NCBI RefSeq assembly: GCF_900113375.1
Contig: NZ_FOPC01000005.1
Coordinates: 124,001 to 188,000 of the forward strand
DNA from: Algoriphagus hitonicola
Lineage (GTDB): Bacteria; Bacteroidota; Bacteroidia; Cytophagales; Cyclobacteriaceae
Direction of reading: 5' to 3'
DNA length: 64,000 nt
Each line of letters opens with the position of its first letter. The stretch's first letter is position 1. Of the stretch, positions 37,001 through 45,228 are shown in pieces. The position numbers and the translations under genes were made by a program. Below the pieces are notes generated by a model. That model did no database searches, was not told the DNA's origin, and worked only from the letters and a program-made list of their open reading frames with translations.

Positions 37001-37233
37001 AAAATGATGAGCATCTCATATTCAATCAAGTCACCCGAAATAAATACATCTGGATGGCACTTGGGTTATGTAGTTCCGTGCTGATTGCGGCTTATTTTAT
37101 CCCGGGAATATCGGAGGTTCTTGAATTTAGGGACTTGGACCCACGCCTCTGGGTTTTGATAGCAATTACCAGTTTCTCACCACTGATCATTATCCAGCTG
37201 ATCAAAATCATCCAGCATAAATGGAAGTCATAA
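34027..37233 (+). CDS. Calcium-type P-type (PII) cation ATPase with long acidic insertion
   Basis: 1,068 residues. N-terminal cation-ATPase domain; TGESVPI actuator loop; TM4 region [18 protein letters not shown]; phosphorylation motif [11 protein letters not shown] (D336); nucleotide-binding KGAAHAIL; hinge [24 protein letters not shown]; and a C-terminal block of six membrane helices. This is the SERCA/PMR1/Na-ATPase-like branch that pumps Ca2+ or a similar ion out of the cytosol. The unusual part is residues 399-571 (35221-35739), a low-complexity insert rich in D, E, S, N and K with alternating D-V-D-L-D-type strands, placed in the N domain before GDPLEVALL. Without it the protein would be of normal length (about 890). 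It is the last gene of the GH65 series. Confidence 0.88.
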   Translation: [1068 protein letters not shown]

Positions 37234-37453
37234 ACGAAGAAGGAGAAAATTTTTCTTTAACTAGTGAATTTCAAGTTTTATTGACTTCTAGGAAAGGTTG
37301 GAGGTAAGTATTTAATTGCGGCAAAAAATGTTTCTCTTGCATCACCTATTTTAATCGAATGGGATTAAAATATCCAGCAGAGACAAAAAAAATCATGACT
37401 TAGGGGGCCCTGTGACATTTTTGAAGAGATATTAGTTTTCATAATGGATAACC

Positions 37454-38041
37454 ATGAAAAATAAACGAGTCAAAAACCTAAAACGAGAATTGCTTTCAGA
37501 TAATTGGTATCGACTAGAAAAGGTGAGTTTTGACTTCCGGCTAGGAAATGGAAAATGGGAATCCCAAACTCGTGAAGCCTTCGATAGAGGAAACGGAGCC
37601 GTGGTGTTGATGTATAATTTGGAGAAAAAGACCGTTATCCTTACCCAACAGTTTCGACTACCCACTTATTTGAATTGCAATGAATCGGGATTTATGATCG
37701 AGGCATGTGCCGGATTATTGGACGGAAATAATCCTGAGGATTGCGTACGTAAAGAAGCAGAGGAAGAAACCGGGTACTGCTTGGATCAAGTGGAGAAAAT
37801 CTTCGAATCGTATATGTCGCCGGGAGCGGTGACCGAAATTCTCCATTTTTTTATTGCCGAATATACGGACGAAATGAAAGTGGGTGGTGGGGGAGGAATA
37901 TCCAAAGAACAGGAGCGCATCGATGTTTTGGAATTGCCATTCGAAGATTCCTTTAAAATGATTACTGGGGGAGAAATCAGAGATGCCAAAACCATCATGC
38001 TTTTACAGCATTTGAAAATCTCTGGGAAAATGACCAAATAA
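37454..38041 (+). CDS. nudK: Nudix hydrolase, GDP-mannose pyrophosphatase type
   Basis: 195 residues. The opening RVKNLKRELLSDNWYRLEKVSFDF and the phrase TREAFDRGNGAVVLMYNLEKKTVILTQQFR are typical of NudK. The Nudix box is GLLDGNNPEDCVRKEAEEETG with the metal-binding REAEEE-like helix, followed by SPGAVTEILHFF, also characteristic. NudK splits GDP-mannose into mannose 1-phosphate and GMP. A glycine run (KVGGGGGISKEQE) replaces the usual loop. It lies 220 bases from the ATPase gene and probably has its own promoter. Confidence 0.88.
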   Translation: MKNKRVKNLKRELLSDNWYRLEKVSFDFRLGNGKWESQTREAFDRGNGAVVLMYNLEKKTVILTQQFRLPTYLNCNESGFMIEACAGLLDGNNPEDCVRKEAEEETGYCLDQVEKIFESYMSPGAVTEILHFFIAEYTDEMKVGGGGGISKEQERIDVLELPFEDSFKMITGGEIRDAKTIMLLQHLKISGKMTK

Positions 38042-38189
38042 ATGATGGGTTTCCTAATATCGTTTAGAAATGAAGATGGATTAGTTTTTTTATTGGTAGT
38101 TTTATTTTAATCATAAATAGTTGACGATAAGCTTTTTATTGATGATTTTTCTATATTGTAAAGGAAAATATCTCTAAGTTACTGAAAAG

Positions 38190-38726
38190 ATGGATCAATT
38201 TTTAAATCTTCTCCTGCCCGCTTTGATTAGCAGCAGTATCGTGGGTGTTGCGATAGGTTTGATTTTTAAAAAAAGAAATGAGACTATCGCGGCTGAAGTT
38301 CGGAATCAATTTGAGCAAAATATGACCATTTTCAAGACTAATTACCTTTGGAAGGAAAAATCGGTCTCCGAATTATTGGGTCAAATTTACATACAGTTTA
38401 ACCGAACGAATCGGGCATTTAATCGCTACAAAAACACCAATCTCTATCTCGAGGCCAAGGTATTGAAGGATGGGAATGAAAAGATAAGAAACTTGCTATT
38501 GGAGAAAGCCCATTTGATCCCTGCCGAACTGATCGATGATGCCAATCAATTGATCGAACACTATGATGTGTGGTTGGAAGAATTTGCTAGGCATCGTGAC
38601 TCAGAAAACCCCAACCTCGATCAAAAATTCATTTATGCCGGTCCTTTGGGATTTCGATTTCCAAAAAAAGCCGAGGAGAATTTTAAAAATAAATACCATG
38701 AATTACGGAATGAATTGTATGCCTAG
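38190..38726 (+). CDS. Hypothetical membrane-anchored helical protein
   Basis: 178 residues. One membrane helix near the start (FLNLLLPALISSSIVGVAIGLIF) is followed by KKR, which would place the rest in the cytoplasm. The remainder is mostly charged helix (RNETIAAEVRNQFEQ, IRNLLLEKAHLIPAELIDDANQLIEHYDVWLEEF). I do not recognise the family. It stands alone between the Nudix gene and a small cysteine protein, with AT-rich gaps of about 150 and 230 bases. Clear coding bias and a normal start support that it is real. Confidence 0.65.
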   Translation: MDQFLNLLLPALISSSIVGVAIGLIFKKRNETIAAEVRNQFEQNMTIFKTNYLWKEKSVSELLGQIYIQFNRTNRAFNRYKNTNLYLEAKVLKDGNEKIRNLLLEKAHLIPAELIDDANQLIEHYDVWLEEFARHRDSENPNLDQKFIYAGPLGFRFPKKAEENFKNKYHELRNELYA

Positions 38727-38954
38727 AGCAAGCTAGAAAAGGGTTTGGAAGTTTTTATTTATTGAAATTCAAGATGTTTAATATTTTTTCTTAATTCATA
38801 TCAAGGTTATATTTTGTTATATTAGATCAAATAAAAATAGTGCCTAATCTATATTTTATCTAGTTTAATTATAAATAACTATTTTTTCGTCTTTATAAAA
38901 ACATTTATATGTCTTAATACCGTTTATATATTGAAACCAAAAATAATATAAGTG

Positions 38955-39182
38955 ATGGAAAAAGTTTGTTCGAATTGTAATTATTGGCAGCCTGAAGCAC
39001 CAGTAGTTGCGCAAAAAGAAAATTATGGAGAATGTAATAAACTGAGCCATTTAGAATCCAAAATGGATCCAGATTACATTATTCCCGTATTAAATGACGG
39101 TAAGCCGGTGTCACCTGACACCAAATCGATCGAGTTTATTACCGGTTCGAATTTTGGATGCAATCAGTTTGCGAGCGCATAA
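38955..39182 (+). CDS. Small cysteine-motif protein, unknown
   Basis: 75 residues from ATG 38955; GTG 38952 is in frame. Four cysteines are laid out as CSNCNYW ... GECNKL ... FGCNQF, which fits a small zinc- or iron-sulfur-binding fold, with a conserved-looking Asp/Pro-rich middle (KMDPDYIIPVLNDGKPVSPDT). No signal peptide. It is followed by two hairpin terminators, so it is a transcription unit of its own. No function can be given. Confidence 0.6.
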   Translation: MEKVCSNCNYWQPEAPVVAQKENYGECNKLSHLESKMDPDYIIPVLNDGKPVSPDTKSIEFITGSNFGCNQFASA

Positions 39183-39211
39183 TATTACGTTTAACCTCTA
39201 ATTAGAATTTG

Positions 39212-39247
39212 CCTGTCGGAATTTTTATTCGGCAGGTTTATTTTTTT
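39212..39247 (+). terminator. Terminator of the small cysteine protein gene
   Basis: Stem CCTGTCGGA/TTCGGCAGG (with two wobble pairs) followed by a long T-run. It ends the plus-strand unit 30 bases after the stop codon. Confidence 0.7.
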
Positions 39248-39255
39248 CCAAAAGG

Positions 39256-39292
39256 AATAAAAAAAGCAGGCTATATCAAGCCTGCCTTTTTA
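39256..39292. terminator. Bidirectional terminator
   Basis: Perfect stem GCAGGCT (39266-39272) / AGCCTGC (39279-39285) with A-run on the left and T-run on the right. It can stop transcription from both sides, as expected between the plus-strand cysteine protein and the minus-strand OmpA-like gene. Confidence 0.75.
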
Positions 39293-39348
39293 TCAAAGGG
39301 AAGCACCGAGATTAGATTGTGGTAGTTGGTGGTGCTCCCTGTTATCGT

Positions 39349-40191
39349 TTACATCATCGCAAAGAACATATCCAAATCAGGAATCAATACGATTCGGGTT
39401 CTGCGGTTTCTTGCCATATTTTCAGGCGTGTCATTTTCAACGATCGGTACATAACTCGCACGTCCCGCCGCGATCATTTTCTCCGGTGCTACTTGGTATT
39501 TTTCCTGAAGTTCTCTCACAATTGAGGTAGCTCTTTTAACAGATAAATCCCAGTTATCTTGGACCACGGAATTGGAAATGGATCGTGGATCAGTATGACC
39601 TTCGATCATTACCTGAAGACTCGGCTCGGCGTTGATGACCTCGGCTAGTTTTTCAAGTAGTGGCTGTGCTTTTTGATTGATCCGATAGCTTGCTGTATTA
39701 AAGAGTAATTTGTCGGAAACCGAAATCATCACGACTGTATTTTCTATACTGATATCGATATCATCTTCCTCATCGCTTTCGGAAGAAATCGACTTTTTGA
39801 TGTTGTGTTCGATAGCCAGATTTACAGAATCTTCCATCGTTTTAGCCTCAGCCAGTAGTTCTGGATCCACATTTTGGAGGGTTTGCTCCAGTTTGGCTCG
39901 TTGATTTTTTGAAACAGGCACGGTTCCGTCAAAACTCAATAAGGAATTATTACTTTCTTCCAACTCCGTGTTGGTGTCTCTTAGGCTATTGATGCGTGCA
40001 TTGTACTCGGCCACGCGTTGTTCGATAGCCGCCATTTTTTCTTCCAGTTCAGTTTTTTCCTGGTTGATTTCGGCCAGTTCGGTCTGTGTTTTAAACAGAT
40101 TGCCTTCCAGTTCGGTGTATTTTTTCTTGGATACACAAGAAAAGGTCAGCGTGACTCCCACTAGGGTTACTAGGACTATTGATTTTTTCAT
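39349..40191 (-). CDS. OmpA-family lipoprotein with coiled coil
   Basis: 280 residues, minus strand. The start MKKSIVLVTLVGVTLTFSC is a lipoprotein signal with lipobox FSC. A coiled coil of about 60 residues (TELEGNLFKTQTELAEINQEKTELEEKMAAIEQ) leads to the C-terminal OmpA domain: LFNTASYRINQKAQPLLEKLAEVI, MIEGHTDPR, DLSVKRATSIVREL, AAGRASYVPIVEND and NRRTRIVLIP, which bind peptidoglycan. An acidic linker (SESDEEDDIDISIE) precedes it. It should link outer membrane and cell wall. It is a single-gene unit, ended by the bidirectional terminator. Confidence 0.88.
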   Translation of the reverse strand: MKKSIVLVTLVGVTLTFSCVSKKKYTELEGNLFKTQTELAEINQEKTELEEKMAAIEQRVAEYNARINSLRDTNTELEESNNSLLSFDGTVPVSKNQRAKLEQTLQNVDPELLAEAKTMEDSVNLAIEHNIKKSISSESDEEDDIDISIENTVVMISVSDKLLFNTASYRINQKAQPLLEKLAEVINAEPSLQVMIEGHTDPRSISNSVVQDNWDLSVKRATSIVRELQEKYQVAPEKMIAAGRASYVPIVENDTPENMARNRRTRIVLIPDLDMFFAMM

Positions 40192-40590
40192 AGTAGTAAA
40201 AGTTTATTGGTTTATGGGGCAGAAATTGCAAATCTATTGCCAAAGTGAATTTTACGTAAATCTCGCTTGATTTTTTGGTCTTAATCGGAAGCTATTTGAG
40301 TTGATGAAGTCGCCTAAAAAATTGAAAAACAAGTTTTTAACTTATGTGGGCTCAATTCTGAAACAAACTATAACCATAGATATAAAAATAAAAAAACAGG
40401 ATTACTTCTTTTTAGAATTCATCACTGAATTTTTTTCCATGAAAAAAAAAGCCCACTGATTTGAAGTTTTTATTAGCAAATTGTTTCCAATTTTAAGCTT
40501 TTGTGAATCTTATATCCAATGTTAATTTTTAACATCTAAGCCCCCTATGCGCGACCTAGTTTTGATCAGAATTTCAACCTGTTCTAAACT
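40192..40590. promoter_or_regulatory. Divergent intergenic region of ompA-like and TonB receptor genes
   Basis: 399 AT-rich bases that must hold both promoters. TAGTTTTG at 40557-40564, 26 bases before the receptor ATG, fits the Bacteroidota -7 consensus TAnnTTTG, but no good -33 TTG was seen at the right distance. No gene or hairpin was found. Confidence 0.35.
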
Positions 40591-43500
40591 ATGAGACCAA
40601 AAACCTTTACAAAATCATTCGTCTTAATTCTGGCTTTGATGGCCAGTTTGACGATCCACAGTAAAACCTTCGCACAGGCAGTCAATGCTACGGTGTCAGG
40701 AAAAGTAATTGACGAAGCGGGAGAGCCCCTTATCGGAGCACAGATCCTCGTAAAAAACGAACTGACGGGTTTTACCGCCTCTACCGTGACTGCTTTGACC
40801 GGAAATTATGTGATTTCACAGATTCCACTTGGCACAAACTATTCCCTCAGTGTTTCCTATTTAGGCTATAATTCCAAGTCGATTACCGGAATAGCGCTAA
40901 ACCAAGGAGATAACTTAAAATTTGATATCGAACTCCGGGAAGAAGCTCAGGAACTCACAGAAGTAAGTGTGATGGCAAATTCCCTCACCAATAGTATTGA
41001 CCGATTGGGGAGCTCCACGGCTATCACGGCAAAGGATATGACCACCCTTCCGGTAAATGGTCGGAATTTTAGCTCGTTAGTCAATCTTTCGCCAGTATCA
41101 AACGGAAATAACCTTTTGGGTCAATTGTTTTCCTCTACTAACTATACCATAGATGGAATGACAAACCGAAGCCCACTTTCTAGTGGATCTACCAACAGAG
41201 GTCCATTTTCGATCTCGATGGAAGCTATTCGTGAGTTTGAGGTATCGACCAATGATTATGATGTGACCAATGGCCGAAGTGGTGGTGGAATCATCAGTGC
41301 CGTGACCAAGACTGGAACCAATGAAACACAAGGTTCGGCATTCGTTTTCAACCGAGCGGATTGGTTGGCCAGTAAATACGATACCCGTGGGAATGTACGT
41401 GAGGATGAATTTTCCATCTTACAATACGGGATGACTTTGGGAGGTGCGATTATCAAAAACAAGCTTCATTACTTTGTCGCTTACGATGGTCAGCGTGACG
41501 CAAGGCCGCTTTTTATCGCGGACATCCGTACTCCAGAGGACGAAACCCGCTATAATTTGTCGCAGGAATCGTTGGAGAGATATATGCAGATTTCACGCTC
41601 CAAATACGGCGTATCAGAGTCCCAGCAGACGGGAAGTTTTGATCGGGCGAGATATTCTCACACTGCTTTTGCTCGATTGGATTATCAGATCAATTCAAAA
41701 AATTTATTATCAGTCAGAAACAACTTTTCTTGGGATTTGAATAGTCAGGGAGTTTCTGATAACTCTCGAATCAATCTTTATGAAGTCTATGGCGATCACC
41801 TTTCAAAAGCAAACAGCTTATTGGCTTCACTTCGGACTGTGGTTTCGGAGAATGTAACCAACGAATTGAAAATCCAATATCTGTATACCTTAGACGATGG
41901 TCGACCAAGCAGTCAATTGCCAAGCGAAAATATCCCAAGAGCGATAGTAGAGCGGGTAGAATCCTCCGTCAATGATAGAAATGTCAATACGACCATACAG
42001 CTTGGTGGGCAGCGATATCTGCCTGAGCGATTCGAATCCCATGTATACCAGTTGGTGAATAACCTTTATTACAGCAGAGGAAAAACCAATTATGTCTTTG
42101 GAATGGACTTATTGTTAAATAACCTCACCTCCTTGGCTACCAGTGAATTCAATGGACGGTTTTATTTTACCGGTTTGGATAATTTTGATAATCTGACCCC
42201 CTACCGATATGCACGGGAAGTAGCCCTGACAGACCCAACGGTAAACCAAAAGGTTTTTGGTGGAGGTATTTATGGTCAAGCCGATACGGATCTCGGTAAT
42301 GGGATGAATTTGATCGTAGGCCTTAGAGGAGATTATACTACCTACAAAAATGCCCCAAATTTCAACCAAACGGTTTTGGATGAATTAGGTCTCAGAACCG
42401 ATGTGAAAACCGGAGGATTTCAAATTCAGCCAAGATTTCAATTTACCTGGGATATCAATGAACGGCAGCGTGACATTCTTAGGGTAGGGGCTGGCGTATT
42501 TGGCTCGGCATTGAACAATTATACCGATGTCAACAACCTTCAGTTTGATGGTACAAAAATAGTAGCTGTCGATATTACGGGAGAAAATGTCCCGACTCCT
42601 GATTTTAACTCTTATCGAAACAACCCAACTACAGCTCCGGGTGTTGACCTTTTAAATAATCCTGCGATTTCACCAGTGACTACGATCAATATGAACAGTG
42701 CCGATCTTAAAGTCCCAACGGTGCACAAGGGGAATGTGATGTACAGCAGGATTATTAATAACCGATTACGTGTGGGCGCTAATTTTATAGCCTCTTTTGC
42801 ACGGAATAACTACATGTATGTCGACAGAAACATGGTAGATGATCCGTATTTCAGATTGGCAAATGAAGGAAATAGAGGCGTGTTTGTGCCAGCCGAAACG
42901 ATTAGCACAACCAATGGAAATGCGGATTGGACACAAGGCCGAAAGACAACAGAGCTAGGAAGAGTTTTGGAATTGGTAAGCGAAGGAAGAAACAACACGT
43001 ACACCATGATTTTGGACGCTACCTATCGCTACTTCAAAGATGGGGAAGTGACATTTAGCTATACCTGGAATGACTCCAAAGACAATACCTCTTTCAACGG
43101 AAACGTAGCCAATTCCGCCACTTTGTTTCAAGCAGTGGTAGATGATCCTAGGGACCTTTCAAGAATGACCTACTCCAATGGTCAATATAGAAACAAAGTC
43201 GTGTTATACGGTACCCTTCCTTCTTACAAGGGATTCACCCTAGGTGTAAGATATTCAGGATTGGGTGGTACCCGCTATTCCCTCGTGGTGAATGGAAATG
43301 TTAACGGGGATTTTGTCAATTCAAATGATCTCGCTTTTGTCTTCGATCCAAATACTCCCGGATTGTCCGAAACCATCAGAGAGGAAATGCAGCAAGTTCT
43401 TTCCAATTCCGACAACCTCGCCATGGATTATATCCAAAATAGCTTGGGGCAAATCGCCACTCGAAACGGTGGAGAAAATGGTTTTTATGGAAACTGGGAT

Positions 43501-43761
43501 CTCAGACTTGCCAAAAAACTGTTTTTCGGAAGCGCCAAAAAATCCGGTATCGAATTGGGAGCGGATATATTTAATGTCGCAAACCTGCTAGATCGCGAAT
43601 GGGGAACAAATAAAATTCTTAGAAATCAAACCTTGATGACGATCCGCAATTTTGATCCTCAAACCCAACAATACATCTATGAAATCAATCCGAATGTAGG
43701 AGTGGTTAACCCAGGAGGAACTCCATATCAAATTCAGATTTCAGGAAGAGTGTTTTTCTAA
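40591..43761 (+). CDS. Oar-like TonB-dependent receptor
   Basis: 1,056 residues with signal peptide (...SKTFAQ). A carboxypeptidase-like regulatory domain comes first (VSGKVIDEAGEPLIGAQILVKN ... YLGYNSKSITG), then a plug (LPVNGRNFSSLVNLSPVSNG, TIDGMTNRSP, AIREFEVSTNDYDVTNGRSGGGIISAVTKTGTN), then a long barrel ending in an aromatic residue (QISGRVFF). The wording of the plug is that of Oar-type receptors, not SusC, and no SusD follows. It probably imports a phosphorylated or peptide-like compound, since the next gene encodes a phosphodiesterase. TonB box and exact substrate are unknown. Confidence 0.87.
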   Translation: MRPKTFTKSFVLILALMASLTIHSKTFAQAVNATVSGKVIDEAGEPLIGAQILVKNELTGFTASTVTALTGNYVISQIPLGTNYSLSVSYLGYNSKSITGIALNQGDNLKFDIELREEAQELTEVSVMANSLTNSIDRLGSSTAITAKDMTTLPVNGRNFSSLVNLSPVSNGNNLLGQLFSSTNYTIDGMTNRSPLSSGSTNRGPFSISMEAIREFEVSTNDYDVTNGRSGGGIISAVTKTGTNETQGSAFVFNRADWLASKYDTRGNVREDEFSILQYGMTLGGAIIKNKLHYFVAYDGQRDARPLFIADIRTPEDETRYNLSQESLERYMQISRSKYGVSESQQTGSFDRARYSHTAFARLDYQINSKNLLSVRNNFSWDLNSQGVSDNSRINLYEVYGDHLSKANSLLASLRTVVSENVTNELKIQYLYTLDDGRPSSQLPSENIPRAIVERVESSVNDRNVNTTIQLGGQRYLPERFESHVYQLVNNLYYSRGKTNYVFGMDLLLNNLTSLATSEFNGRFYFTGLDNFDNLTPYRYAREVALTDPTVNQKVFGGGIYGQADTDLGNGMNLIVGLRGDYTTYKNAPNFNQTVLDELGLRTDVKTGGFQIQPRFQFTWDINERQRDILRVGAGVFGSALNNYTDVNNLQFDGTKIVAVDITGENVPTPDFNSYRNNPTTAPGVDLLNNPAISPVTTINMNSADLKVPTVHKGNVMYSRIINNRLRVGANFIASFARNNYMYVDRNMVDDPYFRLANEGNRGVFVPAETISTTNGNADWTQGRKTTELGRVLELVSEGRNNTYTMILDATYRYFKDGEVTFSYTWNDSKDNTSFNGNVANSATLFQAVVDDPRDLSRMTYSNGQYRNKVVLYGTLPSYKGFTLGVRYSGLGGTRYSLVVNGNVNGDFVNSNDLAFVFDPNTPGLSETIREEMQQVLSNSDNLAMDYIQNSLGQIATRNGGENGFYGNWDLRLAKKLFFGSAKKSGIELGADIFNVANLLDREWGTNKILRNQTLMTIRNFDPQTQQYIYEINPNVGVVNPGGTPYQIQISGRVFF

Positions 43762-43835
43762 TTGAGTTTAAAGTAGAGTTTGGTTTTGCAGAACTTACCA
43801 AACTCTACTTTCACCCATTTCACCAACATAAAATT

Positions 43836-45182
43836 ATGATTTTCAAAAAATTACTTCTAGTCAGTACTCTCTTCATCCTCGGGTATTCGGCATATTCCCA
43901 AGAAAGACCAGCGAATCACGTGGTCTTAATTTCAATTGATGGCTTTAGACCGGACTTTTATTTGGACAAATCCTGGCCTGCTCCTAACCTTCAGGAAATG
44001 GCGAGTGAAGGAGTGAGAGCCTTAGGGGTGACAGGTGTTTTTCCTTCGGTGACTTATCCCTCTCATACCACCATTATTACTGGCCGTAAACCAAAAGACC
44101 ATGGGATTTATTACAATTCGCCCTTCGAACCAGAAGGCCAAACGGGAAGATGGTATTGGGAAACCGAGAAAATCCAAGTACCGACGCTTTGGGATGCGGT
44201 CCGTAAAGAAGGATTAAAAAGTGCCAGTTTTATCTGGCCAGTTTCCGTAGGAGCTCCAATTGATTATAACCTACCCGAGTTTTGGAGTTTGGAGCAGGGT
44301 TTTGGACGGATAGAGCCCATGCGAGAAATGGAAAATCCAAAAGGCTTGCTTGCAGAAATGGAAGAAGAAGTCCTTGGAAAGCTCAATGAACGCACTTTTA
44401 ATGGAGATTATCTCAATAGAGAGGATCGAATCGGGGAAATGGCCGGATACATTCTGGAAACTTATAAGCCTAATTTGATTACGTTACATTTGATTGCCAC
44501 GGATCACTTTCAGCATGAAGAGGGAAGAGACGGTCCGATGGTCCGAAAATCACTCGCGGCCACCGATCGTGCCATTGGAAAAATCGTCGAAGCTGCTCAA
44601 CGTGCCGGGATTTTGGAGCAGACTACCTTTGTGATTACAGGAGATCATGGATTTGTCAATATTCATAGCTCACTCTCTCCAAATGTATGGTTGGTGGAAG
44701 CTGGATTAATGGAAAATGCCAAAGACCGTGGAGAATGGAAGGCTACTTTTCACACCAGTGGAGCCTCTGCATTTCTTCATTTAGATGACCCCGAGGATAC
44801 TGAGTCATTGGAAAAAGTGGAACAAATTCTCGATCAGTTACCCGACTCCTACAAAAAGCTTTTCCGAGTGGTCAATCGACAAGAACTCGATGAAATCGGT
44901 GCTGATCCCAATGCAGCCCTTGCTTTGGCGCCGATTCAAGGAATTTCCTTTTCCTCTTCTGCTAATGGACCCGCTTTGAAGCCGGCCAGTGGAGGGACTC
45001 ACGGTTTCTTTCCTGATTTTGATGAAATCGAAACGGGCTTTATTTCCTGGGGAGCAGGAGTCAAAAGTGATGTGGAAATCCAACAAATGGGATTGGTGGA
45101 TGTAGCATCGGTCGTCAATTACCTCCTGGATTTAAAGATGGATTTGCCCGAGAGTACGTTTTATCCGGGGATAATGAAATAG
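43836..45182 (+). CDS. NPP-type nucleotide pyrophosphatase/phosphodiesterase, exported
   Basis: 448 residues with signal peptide ending SAYSQ. Alkaline-phosphatase fold of the Phosphodiest (ENPP) family: HVVLISIDGFRPDF (first metal Asp), VFPSVTYPSHTTIITGRKPKDHGIYYN (nucleophile Thr in SVTYPSHT), IATDHFQHEEG, FVITGDHGF and the late metal His in GGTHGFFP. It hydrolyses nucleotide pyrophosphates or phosphodiesters outside the cytoplasm. It lies 74 bases after the Oar-like receptor gene, so release of a product by this enzyme and uptake by the receptor is a plausible pairing. A terminator follows. Confidence 0.88.
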   Translation: MIFKKLLLVSTLFILGYSAYSQERPANHVVLISIDGFRPDFYLDKSWPAPNLQEMASEGVRALGVTGVFPSVTYPSHTTIITGRKPKDHGIYYNSPFEPEGQTGRWYWETEKIQVPTLWDAVRKEGLKSASFIWPVSVGAPIDYNLPEFWSLEQGFGRIEPMREMENPKGLLAEMEEEVLGKLNERTFNGDYLNREDRIGEMAGYILETYKPNLITLHLIATDHFQHEEGRDGPMVRKSLAATDRAIGKIVEAAQRAGILEQTTFVITGDHGFVNIHSSLSPNVWLVEAGLMENAKDRGEWKATFHTSGASAFLHLDDPEDTESLEKVEQILDQLPDSYKKLFRVVNRQELDEIGADPNAALALAPIQGISFSSSANGPALKPASGGTHGFFPDFDEIETGFISWGAGVKSDVEIQQMGLVDVASVVNYLLDLKMDLPESTFYPGIMK

Positions 45183-45200
45183 AAGTGATGAATTTTGCAA

Positions 45201-45228
45201 AGCCCGAGATTTTTCTTGGGCTTTTTTA
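45201..45228. terminator. Terminator between convergent genes
   Basis: AGCCCGAG / CTTGGGCT stem with a six-base A/T loop and a T-run. It serves the plus-strand phosphodiesterase gene and overlaps the last bases of the convergent Crp/Fnr gene. Confidence 0.75.

Noticed and set aside
37234..37453. Possible gene or RNA in the gap between the ATPase and Nudix genes
   Set aside because: No frame, hairpin or recognisable RNA signature was seen.
40557..40564. TAGTTTTG as the sure promoter of the TonB receptor
   Set aside because: Fits the -7 consensus but lacks a convincing -33 partner; kept only as a weak note.
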